From a bacterium (GTDB taxonomy: Bacteria > UBP15 > UBA6099): a DNA stretch of 7,267 bases. Both the position numbers and the translations under genes were made by a program. The DNA lies in assembly GCA_029573925.1 (NCBI GenBank), contig JAKQBV010000085.1:1-7267 (forward strand), in the 5' to 3' direction. The notes under the pieces were generated by a model that worked only from the letters and a program-made list of their open reading frames with translations, was not told where the DNA came from and did no database searches. Of the stretch, positions 1 through 5,364 are shown piece by piece; within the stretch, counting starts at the first letter, position 1, and each line of letters starts with the position of its first letter.

Positions 1-1
1 T

Positions 2-1042
2 TCGGCGGGCATTGTTTCGTCCGACGTGCCCGTGCAGGCGGTCGAAGTTTTTAATATCGGCCTGCTCATGAAATATTCCGAGAAGCTTTTCAACCAATGG
101 ATTTATGAGACGGAAAACGTGCCTGTCGTAATGGAGATGGCGGAAGTGATAACGGGAGGCTCGGAGGAACTGCGCGGCTCGAAGTTTCTCAGTTACATGC
201 TCAATTCGGTTTCTCCTTTGAGATTTCCGCCGAAACAGCTCGCGATATCCCGCATGTACGCCGAAAGGGATTTGCCGATAGCCGTCGCGTCAATGACGCA
301 GGCGGGAAGCGTGTCTCCGGCGACTCTCGCCGGATGCCTCGTGCTGTGCGCCGCCGAGTTGCTCGCCGGGCTGGTCTGGGTCAGGTCTCTCCGGACGAAA
401 ACAGAAGTGGCTCTCGGCGCGTTGACTCAGGTGATGCAGATGCGCACCGGGAGGCAGTTGTACGCTTCCCCGGAACAGACCCTGATGTTCCTCGGAGCGC
501 ACCAGATAATCCGTTATTTCGGATACTGCAGCGGCAACACCAGCTTCGAGACGGATTCCTGCGACTTCGACATGCAGAATGGCTGGGAAAAGGCGCTGTC
601 GGGCGTAATGTGCTGGGCCGCGGGATGCGATATGTTCGGTCAGGCCGGATTCCTATTCGACGGTTTCTCGATGGAGCAGCTTGTGCTGGACAATGAGGCT
701 CTGGGCATGCTCAGCAAGGTTGGAGAGGGCGTTCTGGTGAACGACGACACTCTGGCGCTGGATGTGATTAAGAGCGTCGGGCCGGGAGGCAACTTCCTCG
801 GCGAGAAACACACGATGGCTCACGCGAGGGACGCATGGCGGCCCTCCATTTTCCAGAGAGTCAGCTTCGAGCATTGGGCCAAGAGCGGCGGGATGCGCAT
901 TATCGCCCACGCCCATGACAAAGTGAACGAAATCCTTTCTTCAAAAGAGCTTTCGCTGCAGATACCTGAAGACCAAGCCAAGGCGATTGACGAGATTGTC
1001 GCGCGAAGAGTCGCGGCCGTCGCCGGGAAGGGAGCCTGCTGA
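2..1042 (+). CDS. MttB-like corrinoid-dependent methyltransferase, first copy, 5' truncated by window edge
   Basis: This is the C-terminal 346 residues of a trimethylamine methyltransferase family (MttB, COG5598) protein. The frame is open to the left edge. Residues encoded before the first possible start (GTG at 26) still align with the downstream paralogue, so that GTG is internal and about 123 N-terminal residues are missing. Family members are TIM-barrel enzymes that transfer a methyl group from methylated amines to a cognate corrinoid protein in the cytoplasm. Blocks shared with the next gene include KYSEK, PATLAG, MRTGR, LVNDDTLALDVI and EKHTM. There is no in-frame amber codon, so this portion lacks pyrrolysine; the equivalent position appears to be Glu (codon 548-550, in SFETDS). 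It ends in TGA one base before the next ATG, which indicates an operon with likely translational coupling. Family assignment is firm; the substrate is unknown. Confidence 0.9.
   Translation, partial: SAGIVSSDVPVQAVEVFNIGLLMKYSEKLFNQWIYETENVPVVMEMAEVITGGSEELRGSKFLSYMLNSVSPLRFPPKQLAISRMYAERDLPIAVASMTQAGSVSPATLAGCLVLCAAELLAGLVWVRSLRTKTEVALGALTQVMQMRTGRQLYASPEQTLMFLGAHQIIRYFGYCSGNTSFETDSCDFDMQNGWEKALSGVMCWAAGCDMFGQAGFLFDGFSMEQLVLDNEALGMLSKVGEGVLVNDDTLALDVIKSVGPGGNFLGEKHTMAHARDAWRPSIFQRVSFEHWAKSGGMRIIAHAHDKVNEILSSKELSLQIPEDQAKAIDEIVARRVAAVAGKGAC
1028..1034 (+). promoter_or_regulatory. Ribosome binding site deciding the start of the second MttB-like gene
   Basis: AAGGGAG lies nine bases before the ATG at 1044, inside the last codons of the preceding gene. 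It favours ATG 1044 over the in-frame start at 987, which would overlap the upstream gene by 56 bases and add 19 residues upstream of the conserved family N-terminus. Confidence 0.7.
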
Positions 1043-1043
1043 C

Positions 1044-2447
1044 ATGATTTTCAATAAACTCGACGTCGTTTCAAATCAGGAAATCGAAAGGATTCTCGAC
1101 ACTTCTTATAGGATACTGGAGGAAGTCGGGTTCAAATATGAATGGGACTGGGCGTTGGAACTGCTTGAGAAACGCGGCTGCAAAGTTGACATGGCGAAAC
1201 AAATCGCCTGCGTCCCGCGCTCGCTCACTCTCGAAGCCGTCGCCAATATGAAACCGCTCGCGTCGCCGCAGGACTATCCGAAGATATTCTGGGCTCCGTG
1301 GATCGGCATGAACATCATCGATTTCGAAACGAAAACAAAGCGCGCGGGAACTCTCAACGACTGCCGGAACGTGATAAATCTGGTCAACCACCTCGAAAAC
1401 ATATCCGTGTCATCGACCGGCGTGGTTCCTCAGGATGTGCCTATAGAGATATCCGACATCTACATGGCGGAGTTGCTGTTTAAGTATTCCGAGAAGATAG
1501 TAACGACGTGGACATACACGATAGAGTCGGCGCACGATCTAGTCGAGATGGCGAAAGCGGTGACTGGCGGCGAGGACGAGCTTCGCGGCTCGCGCATGAT
1601 AAACTATCTTGCCGAACCGGTCAGCCCGCTGAAGCTTTCCAAGCATTCGCTGGAAATAATGAAAGTGTACGGAGAACTTGATCAGCCGATAAACATGGGG
1701 CCGATGGTTCAAGTGGGAACGACAGGCCCTGCGACTCTTGCGGGATCGGTGGCTTTGCAAATGGCCGAAAACCTCGCGGGCCTCGTCTATCTTTATTGTT
1801 TAGGCTCGAACTCGCCGATGGCGCTCGGCGGTCCGATGCAGACAAGCGACATGCGCACCGGCAGATGCTTATACGCCGCCCCTGAACTCTCTCTCATACA
1901 TCTCGCTCTGGTCGCCTGCGCTCATCACCTCGGATTCATGTCCGGCTGCACGTCCGGCCTGACCGATTCCAACTGCATGGATTTTCAGAGCGGATGGGAC
2001 CGCGGGCTGAGCATGATGCTCCTCTGGGCGGCAGGCTCCGAAAGCATCGGCATGCGCGGCGAAATCGGCGGCGGAGAAGGGTTTTGCCTCGAATCGCTCG
2101 TTGTCGAAAACGAAATGGGCGGCATGCTCAGAGTCCTATCCGAGGGCATCCTCGTCAACGACGACACTCTAGCGCTCGATGTCATCGAAAAGGTAGGAAT
2201 CGGCGGCAACTACCTGATGGAAAAACATACCATGCGGCACGCGCGCGATTTCTGGCAGCCGGGCGTCTTCACTCAGGACACCTTCGACAAATACTGGTCC
2301 GAACCCAAACCGATCGAGCAGAGGGCGCGCGAGCGGGTCGAAAAGATTCTCTCAGAAAACAGCCTAGAGCTTCAGGTCTCTGAAGACATCGCGGCGGAGA
2401 TCGACAGGATTGTGTCGCGAAGAGTGAAAGCCGCAGGTCTGCAATAA
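1044..2447 (+). CDS. MttB-like corrinoid-dependent methyltransferase, second copy (non-pyrrolysine)
   Basis: A complete 467-residue MttB/COG5598 protein, somewhat shorter than archaeal trimethylamine methyltransferase (about 495 residues). The N-terminal region (1-70) has the family helix pattern with EEVGF and the ELLEKRGCKVD segment, followed by the TIM-barrel core. Conserved blocks include KYSEK, TGGEDELRGS, PATLAGS, MRTGR, LVNDDTLALDV and EKHTM. The expected role is transfer of a methyl group from a quaternary or methylated amine to Co(I) on the corrinoid protein encoded next. The position that aligns with pyrrolysine in true MttB appears to be Leu306 (codon 1959-1961, in SGLTDS), so this belongs with non-Pyl relatives such as the glycine betaine, proline betaine and carnitine demethylases. 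The start follows AAGGGAG by nine bases and lies one base after the upstream stop. The substrate cannot be read from sequence. Confidence 0.93.
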   Translation: MIFNKLDVVSNQEIERILDTSYRILEEVGFKYEWDWALELLEKRGCKVDMAKQIACVPRSLTLEAVANMKPLASPQDYPKIFWAPWIGMNIIDFETKTKRAGTLNDCRNVINLVNHLENISVSSTGVVPQDVPIEISDIYMAELLFKYSEKIVTTWTYTIESAHDLVEMAKAVTGGEDELRGSRMINYLAEPVSPLKLSKHSLEIMKVYGELDQPINMGPMVQVGTTGPATLAGSVALQMAENLAGLVYLYCLGSNSPMALGGPMQTSDMRTGRCLYAAPELSLIHLALVACAHHLGFMSGCTSGLTDSNCMDFQSGWDRGLSMMLLWAAGSESIGMRGEIGGGEGFCLESLVVENEMGGMLRVLSEGILVNDDTLALDVIEKVGIGGNYLMEKHTMRHARDFWQPGVFTQDTFDKYWSEPKPIEQRARERVEKILSENSLELQVSEDIAAEIDRIVSRRVKAAGLQ

Positions 2448-2469
2448 GACTCCCGCCTGTAGCGGATAG

Positions 2470-2483
2470 TCGTTTATAAACGA
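2470..2483. repeat. Perfect 14-base palindrome upstream of the corrinoid protein gene
   Basis: TCGTTTATAAACGA is a perfect dyad in the 58-base gap between the second MttB-like gene and the corrinoid gene, ending 10 bases before the ribosome binding site. It is AT-rich at its centre, unlike the surrounding GC-rich coding DNA. It could be an operator for a dimeric regulator, or in RNA a hairpin with a 5-bp stem and a TATA loop. No T-run follows directly, so it is not a standard intrinsic terminator. Confidence 0.5.
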
Positions 2484-2493
2484 ATAATAATCT

Positions 2494-2498
2494 GGAGG
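2494..2498 (+). promoter_or_regulatory. Strong ribosome binding site of the corrinoid protein gene
   Basis: GGAGG sits seven bases before ATG 2506. It is the closest match to the Shine-Dalgarno consensus in the plus-strand block, which suits a corrinoid carrier that may be needed in excess over its methyltransferases. Confidence 0.75.
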
Positions 2499-2505
2499 TC
2501 TTATA

Positions 2506-3141
2506 ATGTCGCTGTTGGAGAAAATTAAGGATTCGATTATCGAGATGGAGCCTGAACTTACGGTCGAACTGACGCAATCGGCTCTGGCGGAAGGCATAGC
2601 CCCGATGGAAATCGTCGCGGGCGGACTCATCTCCGGCATTGAAATCGTCGGCGTGAAATTCAAAAACGATGAGGTGTTTCTGCCCGAGGTCATGATGAGC
2701 GCGAAAGCCTTCAAAGACGGGTTCGCGGCGGTCTCGCCGAAACTGAAAGATTCCGGTTACGAGCCTAAGGGCCGCGTCCTCATCAGCTCGGTGAAAGGCG
2801 ATATCCACGACATCGGCAAAAACATCGTCATCGCCCTGTTGCAGGGCAACGGCTACGAAGTTCACGACGCCGGCGTGGACGCTCCACCGGAGAGATTCGT
2901 CGATATGGTCAGAGAGATAAAACCCAACGTGGTCGGGATGTCCGCGCTGTTGACGACTACTATGGCGTTCATGAGGGACACCGTCTCCGCGCTGAAAGAC
3001 GCGGGGCTGAGGGATTCACTGAAGATAATCGTCGGGGGCGCTCCTGTTTCCGCCGATTTTGCCAAAGAGATAGGGGCTGACGGTTACGGCGAAGACGCGG
3101 GCGAAGCCGTTGACCTCGTCAAAAGCCTGTTGGCAAGTTGA
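2506..3141 (+). CDS. Methyltransferase cognate corrinoid protein (MtbC/MtgC/MtqC type)
   Basis: A 211-residue cobalamin-binding protein of the usual length for small corrinoid partners of MttB-family enzymes. Residues 1-85 form the helical cap domain typical of B12-dependent methionine synthase (B12-binding 2). Residues 88-210 form the Rossmann-like B12-binding domain. The cobalt-ligand motif DxHxxG is present as GDIHDIGKN (98-106) with lower axial ligand His101. The supporting motifs are SAL (146-148) and GGAPV (177-181). It should shuttle a methyl group as methyl-Co(III), accepting it from the MttB-like enzymes and delivering it to an acceptor methyltransferase, probably MtbA/MtgA-like with tetrahydrofolate or a thiol as final acceptor. 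No such enzyme is encoded here. A GGAGG site supports the start. Position directly after two MttB-like genes fixes its role; which paralogue it serves, or whether it serves both, is unknown. Confidence 0.95.
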   Translation: MSLLEKIKDSIIEMEPELTVELTQSALAEGIAPMEIVAGGLISGIEIVGVKFKNDEVFLPEVMMSAKAFKDGFAAVSPKLKDSGYEPKGRVLISSVKGDIHDIGKNIVIALLQGNGYEVHDAGVDAPPERFVDMVREIKPNVVGMSALLTTTMAFMRDTVSALKDAGLRDSLKIIVGGAPVSADFAKEIGADGYGEDAGEAVDLVKSLLAS

Positions 3142-3159
3142 TTTTCTGCAAACGACCCT

Positions 3160-3177
3160 GCCGTCCCGGACTACGGC
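3160..3177 (+). other. Small hairpin after the corrinoid gene
   Basis: GCCGT and ACGGC form a 5-bp stem around an 8-base loop, 18 bases after the corrinoid stop codon, followed by AATTTGT rather than a proper U-run. It could slow transcription or protect the mRNA 3' end, but it is too weak to call an intrinsic terminator. Confidence 0.25.
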
Positions 3178-3196
3178 AATTTGTACATGAACTCTT

Positions 3197-3219
3197 GCGC
3201 CGCCGCTTCGGCGTTGCGC
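3197..3219 (+). promoter_or_regulatory. GC-rich leader hairpin upstream of the PLP enzyme gene
   Basis: An inner stem CGCCG/CGGCG (3201-3205 with 3209-3213, loop CTT) is extended by an outer GCGC/GCGC stem (3197-3200 with 3216-3219) with a two-base TT bulge on one side. The nine pairs are almost all G-C. The hairpin ends three bases before the AAAGGA ribosome binding site (3223-3228). No U-run follows, so termination is unlikely. It could affect ribosome access or act as an mRNA-stability element separating corrinoid and PLP enzyme expression. I do not recognise a known riboswitch class in this 94-base gap. Confidence 0.45.
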
Positions 3220-3235
3220 TCGAAAGGAATCTCGT

Positions 3236-4426
3236 ATGGACTCCAAACTAAGATTCGGCAGCCGCGTCGTATCCGGATGGAAATCGCCGTCCCGCGAGCC
3301 AAGACCGGTCAATCCACCGATCTACCAGAGCACGACTTACGTTTACGACTCGCTTGAAGATTTCATGGAGGCCGGCTCCGAACAGATGCTCGGCGAGGGA
3401 GGGCGGTACTTTTACACCAGAACGGGCAATCCCACGAACGCGATGTTCGAAGAAAAAATCGCGGAACTCGAAGGGGGGGAGCGCGCCGTCGCTTTCGCCA
3501 GCGGCATGGCCGCAATATCAACCGCCTTGCTCTCTCTTTTGAGAGCGGGCGACAGAGTGGTCGCTCACAGCAAGATGTACAGCGCGTCCGACACGCTTTT
3601 CGGACAGTATCTTCCGGGCCTCGGCATAGAGGTCGATATGACGGATTTGACGGATTCCGCAAAGATGAAAAAGGCACTCTCGCGGCCCGCGAAAGTCCTT
3701 TTCATAGAGACTCCGGCAAACCCGATGGTCGAGATAATAGATATTCCGGCGGCGGCGAAACTCGCGCGCGCTTCCGGCTGCGTCACGATTGTGGACAGCA
3801 CATGGGCGTCGCCTTATCTTATGCGCCCGCTTGAGCTTGGGGCGAACCTAGTCGCCTCCAGTTCTACTAAATACATCAGCGGACACGACGACGCGCTCGG
3901 TGGCTATGTCGCCGGAGGAGCCGAACTTGTCGCGGCTGTCGACAACTATATGCTCGTTCTCGGCGGCTCGATGAGTCCGTTCCACGCTTTCTTCTCTTGG
4001 CGGGGAATTAGGACTCTCCACGTCCGCATGGACAGGCATTGCTCGAACGCTTTGGAGGTCGCAAAATTCCTCGAAAACCATCCCAAAATTATGAAAGTGA
4101 ATTATCCCGGCCTTAAGAGCCATCCGCAGCATGATGTGGCGAAGAAAACAATGTCCGATTTTTCCGGCATGATAGCTTTCTGGCTGAAGGGCGGGTATGA
4201 GGCCGCCTCAAAGCTGCTCGCCAATGTTAAAGTCTGCAATGTGGCGGTCAGCCTCGGCGACGCCTGCACGCTAATCGAGCATCCCGCGACAATGACCCAT
4301 ATCACTGTCGATGAAGAAAGAAGAAAACGGCTCGGCATCACGGACAATCTAATCCGGCTCTCCGTCGGACTTGAAGACGTCCGCGACCTTGTCCGCGACC
4401 TAGACCGCGCGCTCTCCAAAGTTTAA
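3236..4426 (+). CDS. PLP-dependent Cys/Met metabolism enzyme (cystathionine gamma-lyase/synthase, methionine gamma-lyase or O-acylhomoserine sulfhydrylase type)
   Basis: A 396-residue fold-type I PLP enzyme of the trans-sulfuration (Cys_Met_Meta_PP) family, full length for the family. Visible landmarks are NPPIYQSTTY (26-35), the YTRTGNPT cofactor-phosphate segment (60-67), the ASGMAA turn (88-93), Tyr115 that stacks on PLP, ETPANP (158-163), Asp187 that pairs with the pyridine nitrogen, the Schiff-base Lys212 in SSTKYISGH, and Arg374 for substrate carboxylate binding. These enzymes eliminate or replace groups at the gamma carbon of homoserine esters, cystathionine, homocysteine or methionine. 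The Cys typical of methionine gamma-lyases two residues after the PLP-stacking Tyr is Ala117 here, which argues against a classical MegL. AAAGGA lies seven bases before ATG 3236. It follows the corrinoid gene on the same strand by 94 bases and may be co-transcribed. Exact reaction is not resolvable by eye. Confidence 0.9.
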   Translation: MDSKLRFGSRVVSGWKSPSREPRPVNPPIYQSTTYVYDSLEDFMEAGSEQMLGEGGRYFYTRTGNPTNAMFEEKIAELEGGERAVAFASGMAAISTALLSLLRAGDRVVAHSKMYSASDTLFGQYLPGLGIEVDMTDLTDSAKMKKALSRPAKVLFIETPANPMVEIIDIPAAAKLARASGCVTIVDSTWASPYLMRPLELGANLVASSSTKYISGHDDALGGYVAGGAELVAAVDNYMLVLGGSMSPFHAFFSWRGIRTLHVRMDRHCSNALEVAKFLENHPKIMKVNYPGLKSHPQHDVAKKTMSDFSGMIAFWLKGGYEAASKLLANVKVCNVAVSLGDACTLIEHPATMTHITVDEERRKRLGITDNLIRLSVGLEDVRDLVRDLDRALSKV

Positions 4427-4443
4427 TTCGTCACCGATTCTAT

Positions 4444-5292
4444 TTATTGATTCTTCATTGATTCGGCTTTGGCTTTGAATTTTTTCACAGTTGAAACGAG
4501 GATGTCCGGATGGTCGGTCTGAATCGCGTCGACTCCGGCGAAAATAGCTTTTTTCATGGCAGTATCGCGGTCGTCCCAGCCGAGCGTGTTGGTGAAAACC
4601 ATGATTCCGCGAGCGTGAGCGGCGTCCACCAGTTCGTTCGTGATGATGGCCGCGCTGGTGTTGAAAGCTCTGGCGTTCGGGAACTTTTCGAGCGTCGGTT
4701 GAATGTCCTCCACGCTGCCGATGCCGGGCATGGCGGGAGCAAGCGGGTCGAGCTTAACGAAGTCCGTCGTGAACTGCCCTCCGCCGACTATAACGGTGAG
4801 ATGCGGATATTTATCGTATTTCTTCAGCAACTCGAGAAGAATCGGTTGCGGCGTTTCTTTCTGGTCGATATAAGCGCCGACGCCGGGTCCCATAGCGATA
4901 AGAGCCTCTTCCAGAGTCGGAACTTCGACGTCCGAAGAACTGTCGCGGGACATGCCGAACACGGCTCTCAACTTTTTGACTTCCGCAAGAGACATCCGGT
5001 TTATCGGGCCTGAGCCTGTGGTCGTCCTGTTTACCGTGTCGTCGTGCATCAGCACAGGAATCCCGTCAGTCGTGTAGCGGACGTCAAGCTCAATGTAATT
5101 CATTCCAAGTTCGAGGGCCTTTTGGATTGCGGGGATAGTGTTTTCAGGAGCGAACTTCGCCGCTCCGCGATGCGCGACTCTTATAACATCGAGGTTCGGA
5201 CGTCTCGTTTCAATCGGTTCATACGCGAGCGCGGCTGCCCCGAATACTACAAACACGGCAACAGCGCATATCCATGTTCTCAATTTATTCAC
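4444..5292 (-). CDS. Exported glycerophosphodiester phosphodiesterase
   Basis: A 282-residue GDPD-family enzyme that hydrolyses glycerophosphodiesters, such as glycerophosphocholine or glycerophosphoethanolamine, to glycerol-3-phosphate and an alcohol. An N-terminal Sec signal peptide is clear: positive n-region NKLR, hydrophobic core, and a probable cut after ALA at residue 23, so the enzyme acts outside the cytoplasm. Catalytic and metal positions are present: His41-Arg42 (HRG), Glu50-Asn51 (PENT), Glu68 and Asp70 (ELDVR), His83 (MHDDTVNRTT), Asp143, and the C-terminal TDHPD motif. The start is taken as GTG 5292 because GGAGG (5302-5306) is nine bases before it. The in-frame ATG at 5301 directly abuts that site with no spacer and would add three residues. 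It converges on the PLP gene with a 17-base gap. In vivo substrate is unknown. Confidence 0.93.
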   Translation of the reverse strand: MNKLRTWICAVAVFVVFGAAALAYEPIETRRPNLDVIRVAHRGAAKFAPENTIPAIQKALELGMNYIELDVRYTTDGIPVLMHDDTVNRTTTGSGPINRMSLAEVKKLRAVFGMSRDSSSDVEVPTLEEALIAMGPGVGAYIDQKETPQPILLELLKKYDKYPHLTVIVGGGQFTTDFVKLDPLAPAMPGIGSVEDIQPTLEKFPNARAFNTSAAIITNELVDAAHARGIMVFTNTLGWDDRDTAMKKAIFAGVDAIQTDHPDILVSTVKKFKAKAESMKNQ

Positions 5293-5301
5293 AATCAGCA
5301 T

Positions 5302-5307
5302 CCTCCC
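5302..5307 (-). promoter_or_regulatory. Ribosome binding site that decides the GDPD start
   Basis: Read on the minus strand this is GGGAGG, nine bases before GTG 5292 and immediately adjacent to ATG 5301. Normal spacing supports the GTG and makes the ATG improbable. Confidence 0.65.
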
Positions 5308-5324
5308 GGCGTCGTTGTCAGCCT

Positions 5325-5333
5325 ATTGTAACA
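5325..5333 (-). promoter_or_regulatory. Putative extended -10 promoter of the GDPD gene
   Basis: On the minus strand the sequence is TGT followed by TACAAT, an extended -10 element (TGn plus a hexamer one base off consensus). No convincing -35 box lies 16-18 bases upstream, where an extended -10 would help compensate. Transcription would begin near 5318, giving a leader of roughly 26 bases that contains the GGGAGG site. The element is just beyond the end of the upstream methyltransferase gene, which suggests that the phosphodiesterase is transcribed on its own. Confidence 0.4.
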
Positions 5334-5334
5334 C

Positions 5335-5364
5335 AAAAAGCGCGTCGGTTCCGACTATGTTTTT
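5335..5364 (-). terminator. Weak, symmetrical terminator-like hairpin at the methyltransferase 3' end
   Basis: The layout is AAAAA, four unpaired bases, GTCGG, TT, CCGAC, four unpaired bases, TTTTT, so it reads as a hairpin with a U-run on either strand. The stem is only 5 bp (or 4 bp with a 4-base loop), and the U-run is four bases away. The TAG stop of the methyltransferase overlaps the stem. It could give partial termination of the minus-strand operon before the phosphodiesterase promoter. Confidence 0.3.

Noticed and set aside
987..1046. Longer N-terminus for the second MttB-like protein starting at 987
   Set aside because: It would overlap the upstream gene by 56 bases in another frame, the added residues do not resemble the family N-terminus, and ATG 1044 has a well-spaced AAGGGAG.
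1994..2383. Arg-rich plus-strand frame inside the second MttB-like gene
   Set aside because: Biased Arg/His composition and full overlap with a strongly conserved gene mark it as an out-of-frame shadow.
2269..2865. 198-codon minus-strand frame across the MttB/corrinoid junction
   Set aside because: It is antisense to two well-supported genes, covers the conserved corrinoid motif region, and resembles no protein family I recognise.
3187..3357. Short plus-strand reading frame starting at ATG 3187 (begins MNSCAAAS) spanning the leader hairpin and overlapping the PLP gene out of frame, as a possible leader peptide
   Set aside because: There is no Shine-Dalgarno sequence before the ATG, it runs far into the PLP gene in another frame, and there is no run of regulatory codons. 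It looks like a chance frame.
4453..4471. Direct repeat ATTGATTC at the GDPD 3' end
   Set aside because: Two short copies three bases apart lie inside the last codons of GDPD; this is simple local duplication or chance, with no sign of a mobile element or attachment site.
5308..5357. Amber readthrough (pyrrolysine) at the TAG of the SAM methyltransferase
   Set aside because: Readthrough would add only about 19 unremarkable residues before TGA, and the hairpin at the stop fits a true gene end.
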